DNA of 64,000 bases from an uncultured Mycoplasmatota bacterium (GTDB taxonomy: Bacteria; Bacillota_I; Bacilli_A; RF39; UBA660), in contig CANOTJ010000003.1 in NCBI GenBank assembly GCA_947570175.1, forward strand, positions 1 through 64,000. The letters run 5' to 3'. A model generated the notes under the pieces. The model worked only from the letters and a program-made list of their open reading frames with translations, ran no database searches and was not told where the DNA came from. Made by a program: the position numbers and the translations under genes. Each line of letters begins with the position of its first letter. The first letter of the stretch is position 1. This document shows, in pieces, positions 31,824 through 39,750 of the stretch.

Positions 31824-32687
31824 ATGACAAAAGATGAAATAAAAATCAAATTAGATGAATGGATTAATCAACAACGATTAGATGAATATTCTAAAAAGAC
31901 ATTAGTAGATTATCGCCATGGTGTAGATTTGTTTATTCAATGGATAAAAGAAGATGAATTTGCTATTAATAAAGATCTTACTTTAGATTACAAAGAATAT
32001 TTAGAAAAAGAGTTTGCACTTAATTCTAGAAATAAATATATTGTTGAATTAAATAAATTTTTAAAATATATAGGATATAAAGATTGCACCTTAAAAAAGT
32101 TTAAAACACAAAGAAAAACATCTATTGATGATCCTATATGGGATCAAGAACATAAACGAATGCTACGATGGGCAAAAAAATTAGATATGGAAGATATGTA
32201 TTGGATTATGGAATCATTTGCACTCGCAGGAATAAGAGTAGAAGAATTAAAATTCTTTACAGTAGAAAGAATAACAGAAAGTAATTTTATTAAAGTTTTC
32301 AATAAAGGAAAAGAAAGGACAATTATTTTAACGAATGAATTACGAAGAGGACTTATAGATTATTGTAAAAGAAAAAATATTACATCTGGTTATGTATTTA
32401 TTAGTCCTGTAAAACCGAATCAGATGTTAAATAATAGTACAATTTGGAGGCGATTAAAGAAAATTGCTAAAGCAGCAAAGATTAATCCCAATAAAATCCA
32501 CCCACATGCATGGCGACATTTATTTGCTAAAAAAGCTAAAGAAATCGGAATAGATCTAGATGAATTACAAGATATATTTGGTCATGCCGATATAAAAACA
32601 ACATCTATTTATACCATGACATCTAATAGAGAGAAAAAAGCAAAAATGGAAAAAATAAAATATGGAAAGGGGCAAGATTATGAATAG
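31824..32687 (+). CDS. Tyrosine recombinase (XerC/D-like)
   Basis: A 287-residue protein. The N-terminal SAM-like core-binding domain (about 1-95) precedes a catalytic domain with all key residues: Arg in AGIRVEEL (about 134), Lys in KGKERTI, His/Arg in HPHAWRHLF (about 229-237), His in FGHADIKTTSIYT and the nucleophile Tyr in the same motif. It is in mid-genome among replication genes, not at an att end, so it is not the integrase. It may resolve phage dimers or promote recombination. Confidence 0.92.
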   Translation: MTKDEIKIKLDEWINQQRLDEYSKKTLVDYRHGVDLFIQWIKEDEFAINKDLTLDYKEYLEKEFALNSRNKYIVELNKFLKYIGYKDCTLKKFKTQRKTSIDDPIWDQEHKRMLRWAKKLDMEDMYWIMESFALAGIRVEELKFFTVERITESNFIKVFNKGKERTIILTNELRRGLIDYCKRKNITSGYVFISPVKPNQMLNNSTIWRRLKKIAKAAKINPNKIHPHAWRHLFAKKAKEIGIDLDELQDIFGHADIKTTSIYTMTSNREKKAKMEKIKYGKGQDYE

Positions 32688-33261
32688 CATACAACAAAAT
32701 TTAAAGATAAATTATAAACATAATTATAGTGGAATGTCGTGTATGACAGTCTTTGATGGACTCGGGAAAATGTTAAATCAGATCAATGATGAAGAGGCCG
32801 AATATATTTATAATTCATTAGTTGGAAATCCAGATAGATGTGTAAAAGAATTAAGAAAAGAAAATAAAGAATTGTTTATTGATGCATTAAAGGCACGAGG
32901 AAAATTAAATCGAATAATAAAAAGATTAGAAAATAAAAACCAAATTATTGTTATAACTGAAATGGGAACAATAACTTATTCAAAATTAAGATTGGCCATG
33001 TTTTGGTTAACACATAGCAATGATGATTTTTATGTAACATTTGGTTTTAGTTGGGTGCCAGATTCTAAATTACAAGATGCTGCTAGAAATGAATTAAATA
33101 AAAGTATGACTGTAGGTATCGATTTTTCAAAAGGGGAATCGTATCAAGTAGAAGAAATAAAAATAATTCCACCTAAAATAATTGATTTAAATAAAATTGA
33201 TGAGATTCATGATTTAACACAATTTACATCAGAAATGTTTCAGAAAGGATTCAGGAATTAA
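32680..33261 (+). CDS. Unknown phage protein
   Basis: A 193-residue soluble protein starting at ATG 32680 within the end of the recombinase gene. Contains ELRKENKELFIDALKARGKLNRIIKRLENK (coiled coil, about 60-90) and a beta-rich centre. Unknown; coupled to the recombinase by overlap. Confidence 0.6.
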   Translation: MNSIQQNLKINYKHNYSGMSCMTVFDGLGKMLNQINDEEAEYIYNSLVGNPDRCVKELRKENKELFIDALKARGKLNRIIKRLENKNQIIVITEMGTITYSKLRLAMFWLTHSNDDFYVTFGFSWVPDSKLQDAARNELNKSMTVGIDFSKGESYQVEEIKIIPPKIIDLNKIDEIHDLTQFTSEMFQKGFRN

Positions 33262-33263
33262 CT

Positions 33264-33497
33264 ATGAGTATAGTATTAGTTAAATGCATTAATTACAAGG
33301 AACTAGAAGATTTAACAAATTCTTTATTAAGAACTTTTAAATTGATGGGAGCTCCTTTTAGATACAATAAAAGAAAAAATGAAATCGTTGTTGATGAAAC
33401 AAAGTTTAAATTCGTAACTGTGCAGCAAAATATCGTTGGCATTAGATATAATCGTGTTATGAATGCTTACGACTTTTACAAGGATGGTGTTAAATGA
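33264..33497 (+). CDS. Unknown phage protein
   Basis: A 77-residue protein starting 2 bp after the previous stop (MSIVLVKCINYKELEDLTNSLLRTF). Ends in an ATGA overlap with the next gene. Unknown. Confidence 0.58.
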   Translation: MSIVLVKCINYKELEDLTNSLLRTFKLMGAPFRYNKRKNEIVVDETKFKFVTVQQNIVGIRYNRVMNAYDFYKDGVK

Positions 33498-33736
33498 AAT
33501 TTATATTAGCGATATTAGTTGCATTATCATGGATTATATTATTATCTGTTAAATCTAAAAAACCAGAGGATCCATTAATCCAATTAAGAGAAGAATTAGA
33601 ATTTGTAGATTTAGATCCTAGCGAAATAAATGATATTTTAGAGAAATATAAAAGCAGTTATTCCTATACTTGTTATGAATTGAAAAAAGCATATTATGAA
33701 CTAGGACAAGCTATCAAAAATTCCTTTAAAAAATAG
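33494..33736 (+). CDS. Small membrane-anchored phage protein
   Basis: An 80-residue protein with an N-terminal membrane helix (about 2-19) and an acidic cytosolic or external helical domain (EELEFVDLDPSEINDILEKY). Unknown. Confidence 0.6.
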   Translation: MKFILAILVALSWIILLSVKSKKPEDPLIQLREELEFVDLDPSEINDILEKYKSSYSYTCYELKKAYYELGQAIKNSFKK

Positions 33737-33855
33737 TAAAAAGTATCAAGTATAAAAAATAAGGCATAACCCCTTATAAATACTAGCAAAAATCAAGTTT
33801 ATATAGGTGCAATATAACATTGTGATTATCTTGCATCAAATAATAAAGAAAAGAG
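33734..33855 (+). repeat. Duplicated structured leader, copy 2
   Basis: Matches 30797-30918. Where copy 1 pairs AAGATAA with TTATCTT, copy 2 has AATCA with TGATT around the same loop, so pairing is kept by a shift of partners. It leads into the TTG-started gene at 33865. Confidence 0.8.
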
Positions 33856-33864
33856 GTGTCCTAA

Positions 33865-34398
33865 TTGGAAGAAATAATTTTACAAACAGAAAAAAACACA
33901 ACAATTATTGATCCAGAAAAATTTTCTGCTGAAATGTTGCAATTGATGAATATTTATGAATGTGTTAAAAACAAAACAAAAAACTTTGATAGGCCTGATT
34001 TTGTTAAAGAAATACAAATGCAAATTAATGAAAATAGAAGATTATCACGAGATTTAAAAACTGTTCAAAGAAGATTACAGCATTTGCTGATCTCTAATAC
34101 AATTTCAATGTATGATAGGTATGATCCTAAAACTAAAGATTATATGTACGATATTACGAAATTCGATGATCTGTATGAAAAAATAGAAGAAAATAAACAA
34201 AATCTAACTATAATTGTGACATTAAATGAAGAACAAATGAATGATATTAACAATCAAATTCTAGAAGTTAAAAATGATTACGAATCCAGAATCAACAATA
34301 CTATTGATTATGTAAAATATTGTTTAGAACATTCATGTACAGTTGATGAAATAGAAATATTGAATAAATTAGGCTATAATAAAGATACAGAAGAATAA
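33865..34398 (+). CDS. Unknown helical phage protein
   Basis: A 177-residue acidic, mostly helical protein starting at TTG with AGAGGTG upstream. Coiled-coil segments at about 50-75 and 105-140. No family recognised. Shares the duplicated leader with the gene at 30931. Confidence 0.6.
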   Translation: MEEIILQTEKNTTIIDPEKFSAEMLQLMNIYECVKNKTKNFDRPDFVKEIQMQINENRRLSRDLKTVQRRLQHLLISNTISMYDRYDPKTKDYMYDITKFDDLYEKIEENKQNLTIIVTLNEEQMNDINNQILEVKNDYESRINNTIDYVKYCLEHSCTVDEIEILNKLGYNKDTEE

Positions 34399-34427
34399 TT
34401 CAAAATTAATGAAAGGAGCTAACTAAA

Positions 34428-34485
34428 GACATCCCTTTAGTATTGTAAAATTCATCATAAAAAGGATAACAAAGGAAAGGGTGTC
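34428..34485 (+). promoter_or_regulatory. RBS-sequestering hairpin before the late regulator
   Basis: GACATCCCTTT (34428-34438) pairs with AAAGGGTGTC (34476-34485), which overlaps the ribosome-binding site of the ATG at 34489; one bulged base, loop of 37 nt. Confidence 0.5.
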
Positions 34486-34488
34486 AAA

Positions 34489-34941
34489 ATGGAAAAAAAG
34501 AAAGAATTAACAAAAGAAGAAAAAGCAAAAAAAATAAAAATTAAGCTTTTAAAACAAGTGTACTGGGATGAAAAAGATTTAAAAAGATTAGAGGATAAAT
34601 TAGAAAAAATAACCATAAAAATAGAATCAATAAGATCTAGTAATATAAGTTCAATGCCAAAAAGCAGTGGTCTAGCACAAGATATTAGCGATTTATTGGG
34701 GCAACAGGAAGAATACCAAAGTTTGATTATTAAAAAAATAATGAAGTTAGAAAAAAGTAGGCAAAAAGCAGAAGCTTCAATAGACACCCTAGAAGATTCA
34801 AGATTAAAATTAATATTAAATTATGTATATCTAGAAGATATGACTTTTAAGGAAATTGCGGTTGATTTAAGAAAATCCGAAAGACATATTAGAAGACTAC
34901 ATGATATAGCAATTCGATTAATGAAAATAGTTAAAAATTAG
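34489..34941 (+). CDS. ArpU/DUF1492-type late transcription regulator
   Basis: A 150-residue protein. The N-terminal two-thirds is a Lys/Glu-rich coiled coil. The C-terminus is a sigma-70 region 4-like helix-turn-helix (LILNYVYLEDMTFKEIAVDLRKSERHIRRLHDIAI, about 105-142). Such ArpU/RinA-like proteins activate late operons in Firmicutes phages. It is followed directly by phased TGTC repeats and the late promoter, its likely target. Confidence 0.85.
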   Translation: MEKKKELTKEEKAKKIKIKLLKQVYWDEKDLKRLEDKLEKITIKIESIRSSNISSMPKSSGLAQDISDLLGQQEEYQSLIIKKIMKLEKSRQKAEASIDTLEDSRLKLILNYVYLEDMTFKEIAVDLRKSERHIRRLHDIAIRLMKIVKN

Positions 34942-34968
34942 GTATTAATAATTGCTTAATTTTTTATA

Positions 34969-35032
34969 TGTCCTAAAATGTCCTAGAATGGTCGCTTTTG
35001 TCCATTCATGTCACTAAAATATGTGTTATTAT
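34969..35032 (+). promoter_or_regulatory. Late promoter with phased TGTC activator sites
   Basis: TGTC occurs at 34969, 34979, 34999 and 35009, spaced 10, 20 and 10 bp, so all lie on one DNA face. The last one abuts the -35 position of an extended -10 box TGTTATTAT (35024-35032). No good -35 hexamer is present, as expected for activator dependence. Confidence 0.72.
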
Positions 35033-35040
35033 GGTATTGT

Positions 35041-35111
35041 CATAAAAGACATTAAGAGTTCGCCCCTTACTTTTATGATAATGATTAAGACATCAGAAAT
35101 GGTGTCTTTTT
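35041..35111 (+). promoter_or_regulatory. Late leader: 5' hairpin and terminator-like hairpin
   Basis: CATAAAAG (35041-35048) pairs with CTTTTATG (35070-35077) at the estimated RNA 5' end. A second hairpin AAGACATC/GGTGTCTT (35087-35108) is followed by T5, like an attenuator ahead of the HNH gene. Confidence 0.55.
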
Positions 35112-35138
35112 CTAATGATTTTTTAGGAGGCGATAAAT

Positions 35139-35573
35139 ATGGTAATGAAAATATGCCGAAAATGTGGCAGTTTGATTCCATACCCTTATACATATTGTGA
35201 TAAGTGTCAAAATGAATATAACAGAAATAGAGAACAACAGTTAAAAGAATCTAAAAAGAAATATGATGCTAATTACAATAAATATAAGCGAAATAAGGAA
35301 CATGCCAAGTTCTATAACTCTGATGAATGGAAAATGCTTAAAGAGAAGTACCTACAGGACCAACAATACAGATGTGAAAAATGTGAGGAAATACACAAGA
35401 TAAATCCTAAACATAAGAGAAGAGTAGCTGTAGAAGTACATCATATTAAGTGGTTATCTACACCAGAGGGATGGGAAAGGCGATTAGACTACACTAATCT
35501 AATGGCTTTATGTCATGCACACCATGATGAGATGCATGGTAGATTCCAAAAGAAAAAGAAAAGAAGTATATAA
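35139..35573 (+). CDS. HNH endonuclease of the packaging module
   Basis: A 144-residue protein. The N-terminal zinc ribbon has CRKCG and CDKC (about 5-26); a Lys-rich linker leads to an HNH domain: CEKCEEIH, VEVHHIKWLS (about 105-114), DYTNLMALCHAHHDEMH (about 122-138). All HNH residues and both Cys pairs are present. HNH proteins beside terminase genes are needed for cos cleavage in HK97-type and Staphylococcus phages. Confidence 0.92.
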   Translation: MVMKICRKCGSLIPYPYTYCDKCQNEYNRNREQQLKESKKKYDANYNKYKRNKEHAKFYNSDEWKMLKEKYLQDQQYRCEKCEEIHKINPKHKRRVAVEVHHIKWLSTPEGWERRLDYTNLMALCHAHHDEMHGRFQKKKKRSI

Positions 35574-35644
35574 AGTAGCTGCTGCTATTTTATATAAAGT
35601 AAGTAAATAAGGTTATTTACTATCAAAGTTAGGAGGTGGATCAA

Positions 35645-36040
35645 ATGAGATTAGTTATTATTACAAAAAGATATGATAGTTCTGTAATAAATCAAAAGGT
35701 ACAACCTACACCATTAGATGCAGATGGTAATCCAAAGTATGCAATCTATCTATCAGATGAGAGAGCACAAGTTTTAATTGATGCTGGTGTTGCAGAAGAA
35801 TATGTAACAGAAGATCTAATAGTAGATGATTCTAATGATGGTGTATCTGATTCTGATACTAATGAGGGTAGTGCTATTACTGACAGCAATCCAGATGATT
35901 CAAATGCAGATGATAATATCGATGGCGCTGCTAATGATGAAGATTCAAATGCAGATGATTCAAACGAAGATGAATCAGAAGGACAATCAAAAGATACTAA
36001 ATCTAAAAGTAATTCAAAGAAGAATAAATCAAGTAAATAA
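35645..36040 (+). CDS. Acidic low-complexity phage protein
   Basis: A 131-residue protein starting at ATG 35645 with AGGAGGTG upstream. The first 60 residues form a small domain (MRLVIITKRYDSSV...VLIDAGVAEEYV). The rest is Asp/Asn/Ser-rich (DDSNADDN type) and ends in a basic tail (KSKSNSKKNKSSK). It sits between HNH and terminase. Could be a minor head protein or DNA mimic; unknown. Confidence 0.65.
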   Translation: MRLVIITKRYDSSVINQKVQPTPLDADGNPKYAIYLSDERAQVLIDAGVAEEYVTEDLIVDDSNDGVSDSDTNEGSAITDSNPDDSNADDNIDGAANDEDSNADDSNEDESEGQSKDTKSKSNSKKNKSSK

Positions 36041-36271
36041 TATTGGCCGTTTAACTGCACCTTATTAAACCGCATTTAAAGGCCTTATAAGAAGAGTTCA
36101 CTTTATCACGACCAATGATACTATTTATCTTTTTATTTAGCATTATTTTTTATATATGCTAGGTATAAAGTGAGAGGGGTGGTCGAAAAAGTATTTAGGT
36201 TTTATAGGATATCGGTGCAAGGTGAGTATTTTGTAGCAAAAACTCCCCACGAGAAATTAAGGAGGTGTCGC
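36041..36271. other. Intergenic region with inverted repeats, candidate cos region
   Basis: 230 bp without a convincing gene between the acidic protein and the small terminase. It holds GGCC...GGCC ends (36045-36103), CACTTTAT and CGACC (36100-36116) matched by ATAAAGTG and GGTCG (36165-36185) in pseudoknot order, and a TAGCAT/ATGCTA hairpin. cos sites of HNH-terminase phages lie in this position, so this is the likely cut region. No nick site can be called by eye. Confidence 0.4.
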
Positions 36272-36751
36272 ATGGCTGGTCAAAAACAACCTATAGATTT
36301 GGTTATTGCTAAAGGGAAAAAGCACTTAACTAAAGAAGAAATTAATACAAGAAAAAATCAAGAAATTAGTGTGCCTTTTGTTGACATCCAAGCTCCATCA
36401 TATCTTCCTAAAAACTTACAGAAAGAATTTGATGAGATAGCGGCTAAATTAAAGTTCTTAAATATAATGACAGAATTAGATGAGGACTGTCTCGCCAGAT
36501 ATCTTTTATCTAAAAGAAATTACTTGAAAATAACAAGAAAACTAAATAGCATCATTACAAAAAAAGATGTTAAAGTATCTGAAATAGATGGTTTAATATC
36601 TATCCAAGATAAGTTATTTAAACAATGTCGTTCAGCCGCTGGTGATTTAGGTTTGTCAATATCTAGTAGATGTAAGTTAATAGTGCCTGTTGATCCTACA
36701 CCACCAAAAAAGAATAAGTTCGATAAGTTTAGTAACAATTTAGATGATTGA
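36272..36751 (+). CDS. Terminase small subunit (P27 family)
   Basis: A 159-residue protein starting at ATG 36272 with AGGAGG upstream; the open frame begins earlier (36170) but lacks an RBS. It has GKKHLTKEEINTRK, PSYLPKNLQKEFDEIA and LDEDCLARYL, the typical P27-type order. It recognises cos DNA and recruits the large subunit. Overlaps the large terminase start by 8 bp. Confidence 0.88.
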   Translation: MAGQKQPIDLVIAKGKKHLTKEEINTRKNQEISVPFVDIQAPSYLPKNLQKEFDEIAAKLKFLNIMTELDEDCLARYLLSKRNYLKITRKLNSIITKKDVKVSEIDGLISIQDKLFKQCRSAAGDLGLSISSRCKLIVPVDPTPPKKNKFDKFSNNLDD

Positions 36752-38465
36752 TAGAGTTACAGAATATGCTAGAGCAGTAGTCGCAGGCAAAGTAATTGCG
36801 GGAACACCGCATATACAAGCATGTCAAAGACATTTAAGAGATTTAGAAAGACAAAACACAGAAGAGTTTCCCTATCATTGGGATATAAAAAGGGCGAATA
36901 GAATTCTTGAATATGCAGAAATGTTAACTATTGCGGAAGGTGAGGAACCTATCCAGGTTAAATTAAGAGGTTTTCAAGATTTTGATTTAGGATGTCGTTT
37001 TGGATGGTTAAATCAAAAGAATAAAAGGCGATTCAGAAGATCTTATATATCAAAAGCAAGACAAAATGGTAAAAGTTTTGAAAATGGTATTATAGGAACT
37101 TATGTTGCAGGTTTTGGCGGTTATAATTATGGTAAATTATTTACTGTTGCCACTAAAAAAAGACAAGCTAAAATTGCTTGGGAAGAAATGGCAAAATTTA
37201 TTCAGGCCGATGAGGATTTATCGGAAAAATTTAAGGTTTATGATTATAAATCATTAATTCGAGCTTTAGAAACCCAATGTACCATTGAGGCACTTTCTCG
37301 TGAGGGTGGATTAGATGATGGTTTTAGAGGTATCTTTATTTCAGTTGATGAAATTCATCAACATAAAGATAATAAAATCTATAAGGCATTATACAATGGA
37401 ACTCGTGCATTAGATGAAACTTTAGTATCTATGATCACCACTCGTGGTGACAAATTAAATTCATTTTGTTATGAGATGGATAGTTATTGTTTAGATATCC
37501 TAAATGGGACAGCTACTGCAGAGGATTTTTTTGTTGATATATATACTTTAGATAAAGGCGATAATCTATTCGATCCTAAAAATTTCATAAAAGCGAATCC
37601 GTTTTTAGCAGGTAATGAGGATGGATTAAATCAATTAATCATCGAGGCACAAACTGCTAAAGATATGGGTGGTAGTGAATTAAGAGATTTTATGACTAAA
37701 AGTCTTAATATGTGGGTTAGAAATGCTGATGATCAGTATGTTGATCCAGATAAATTAAAAAAATGTGCTAGAAATAAAAAGTTAGATTTAATGAGAGGAA
37801 AAGAATGCTATATCGGACTCGACTTGTCGGGAGGCGGAGACTTAACTACTTTATCATTAGAATTTCCTTTAGATGATGGCCATTTTTATACATATTCACA
37901 TTCATTTATGCCTAAAGGTAGATTAGAGGAACACATCGAAACAGACACTGCCCCATATGATATTTGGGCCAATAAGAAATTAATTACTGTAACAGGTGGA
38001 CAAATGGATTTCAAAAATGATTATAAGTTTATAGTTAAACATTTGAAAGATATTATAAGTGAATATGAATTACAACCACAAGCATGCGGATACGATCCGC
38101 ACAATGCAGATGGTTTTTTGGCAGATTTAGAAGAATTAGGATGTCCACTAATTATGGTTACACAATCTGCTAGATTTCTAAACGATGCTACAGTTGATAT
38201 GAGATTAAATATCAAGTCTGAAAAATTTGAGTACGATCAAGAAAACGAATTATTATCTTGGTCGTTTTCTAATGCAGCTGTCGTTGAAAATTCATTCGGT
38301 GAAATTAAAATTGATAAGAAAGTGGGAGCTAAAACCAAAAGAATAGATCCAATTGATGCATGTATCAATGCCCATGTTGCTTATCAAAAATGTAATGAAA
38401 TCGAAAACCAAGATTTAGAGAAAAATATGGAAGAATATTTATCCTTAATGGGTTGGGATAAATAG
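36744..38465 (+). CDS. Terminase large subunit
   Basis: A 573-residue packaging motor. ATPase Walker A is SKARQNGKSF (about 94-103), Walker B GIFISVDEIHQHK (about 195-207), and MITTRGD is the coupling motif. The nuclease domain begins YIGLDLSGGGDLTT (about 356-369) with further acidic residues (GYDPHNAD; RIDPIDACINAH near the end). Belongs to the Terminase_1/HK97-phage type that works with HNH proteins. Confidence 0.96.
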   Translation: MIDRVTEYARAVVAGKVIAGTPHIQACQRHLRDLERQNTEEFPYHWDIKRANRILEYAEMLTIAEGEEPIQVKLRGFQDFDLGCRFGWLNQKNKRRFRRSYISKARQNGKSFENGIIGTYVAGFGGYNYGKLFTVATKKRQAKIAWEEMAKFIQADEDLSEKFKVYDYKSLIRALETQCTIEALSREGGLDDGFRGIFISVDEIHQHKDNKIYKALYNGTRALDETLVSMITTRGDKLNSFCYEMDSYCLDILNGTATAEDFFVDIYTLDKGDNLFDPKNFIKANPFLAGNEDGLNQLIIEAQTAKDMGGSELRDFMTKSLNMWVRNADDQYVDPDKLKKCARNKKLDLMRGKECYIGLDLSGGGDLTTLSLEFPLDDGHFYTYSHSFMPKGRLEEHIETDTAPYDIWANKKLITVTGGQMDFKNDYKFIVKHLKDIISEYELQPQACGYDPHNADGFLADLEELGCPLIMVTQSARFLNDATVDMRLNIKSEKFEYDQENELLSWSFSNAAVVENSFGEIKIDKKVGAKTKRIDPIDACINAHVAYQKCNEIENQDLEKNMEEYLSLMGWDK

Positions 38466-38481
38466 AAAGGAGATAGATTTT

Positions 38482-39750
38482 ATGTTTAACAATTTCAAAA
38501 AAGTTATAAAGTCACTTACAACATCGAGTACAGAAAAAGAAACAATTACTTTAGAACAATTAATTGATTTTCTAAATCTTAATGGTGTTAGTGAAAAAGA
38601 ATTGTCAGAAGCAACATACTTTGCTTGTTTAAAGATATTAAGTGAATCATTAGGTAAATTGCCATTAAAATTGGTTTCTACATCTGATAAAAATGGTGTA
38701 GTTGAACAAAAAGAACATCCATTTTATGCAAAGTTGAGATTTAGGCCGAATCGTTTTACGACATCGACTGATTTCTTCGCTGCAGTAGAAATGAATCGTA
38801 ATCATTATGGTAATTCTTATGTATGGATAACAAACAAGAAAAAACAAGAAGATCAAGAGTTGATTCTTTTGCCAAGCGAAAGTGTAGAAGTTTGGTATGA
38901 TGATGGAAAAATTCTATCTGATATACCAGATGTTTATTACATTTATAGAGTTGGTACTCATAGATATGTATTTTCTAGTGAAGAGATCCTACACTTTAAA
39001 ACATCTAGTTCCTTTGATGGTATTAAAGGTTTAAGTGTAAGAGAGCAATTAAAGGCAACCATTACTGGTGGTCAAAAATCACAAGAAATGGTTAATAAAT
39101 TAATCGAAAGTGGTTTTACTGCTAAAGCTGTTCTTCAATATACAGGAAATTTAAATGAAGACAGTGCAAAAAAATTTACTGCTAATCTAGAAAAATATGC
39201 TACTGGTGAAGTAGATGCATTAAAATCTATTATTCCTATACCACTAGGATCAAAATTAGATCCATTAAATATTAAACTTGGTGATAATGAATTTATGGAA
39301 ATTAAAAAATATAATGCTTTACAAATTGCAAGTGCTTTTGGTATAAAACCAAACCAAATAAATGACTATTCAAAAAGTAGTTATGCAAGTGCAGAGGCAC
39401 AACAATTAGCATTCTATGTTGATACTCTTTTGTTCATATTAAAACAGTATGAGGAAGAACTGACATATAAGCTTTTAACTGATGCTGAAATTAAAAGAGG
39501 ATTAAAATTTAAATTTAATGTATCAGTTATTTTAAGAGCTGATTTAAAAACTCAAATTGAGAGTTTATCAAAAGGTGTTGCCAATTTTATATATACCCCT
39601 AATGAGGCGAGAGCTTATCTAGATTTAGAGGCCAAAGCAGGAGGGGACAAATTAATTGGTAATGGTGCAATGATTCCTGCTGAATTAGTAGGAACACAGT
39701 ACCAACAAAAAAATGCTAATGGAGGAGGTGATACTGATGGACAAGAATAA
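38482..39750 (+). CDS. Portal protein (HK97 family)
   Basis: A 422-residue dodecameric head-vertex protein. Landmarks are YFACLKILSESLGKLPLKL (about 45-63), NHYGNSYVWI (about 108-117), ILHFKTSSSFDGIKGLS (about 168-184) and the later FGIKPNQIN. Position between terminase and protease is standard. RBS AAAGGAG. Confidence 0.95.
   Translation: MFNNFKKVIKSLTTSSTEKETITLEQLIDFLNLNGVSEKELSEATYFACLKILSESLGKLPLKLVSTSDKNGVVEQKEHPFYAKLRFRPNRFTTSTDFFAAVEMNRNHYGNSYVWITNKKKQEDQELILLPSESVEVWYDDGKILSDIPDVYYIYRVGTHRYVFSSEEILHFKTSSSFDGIKGLSVREQLKATITGGQKSQEMVNKLIESGFTAKAVLQYTGNLNEDSAKKFTANLEKYATGEVDALKSIIPIPLGSKLDPLNIKLGDNEFMEIKKYNALQIASAFGIKPNQINDYSKSSYASAEAQQLAFYVDTLLFILKQYEEELTYKLLTDAEIKRGLKFKFNVSVILRADLKTQIESLSKGVANFIYTPNEARAYLDLEAKAGGDKLIGNGAMIPAELVGTQYQQKNANGGGDTDGQE

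Noticed and set aside
36170-36271. Longer N-terminus for the small terminase
   Set aside because: No RBS at the upstream start; AGGAGG precedes ATG 36272 and the family starts there.
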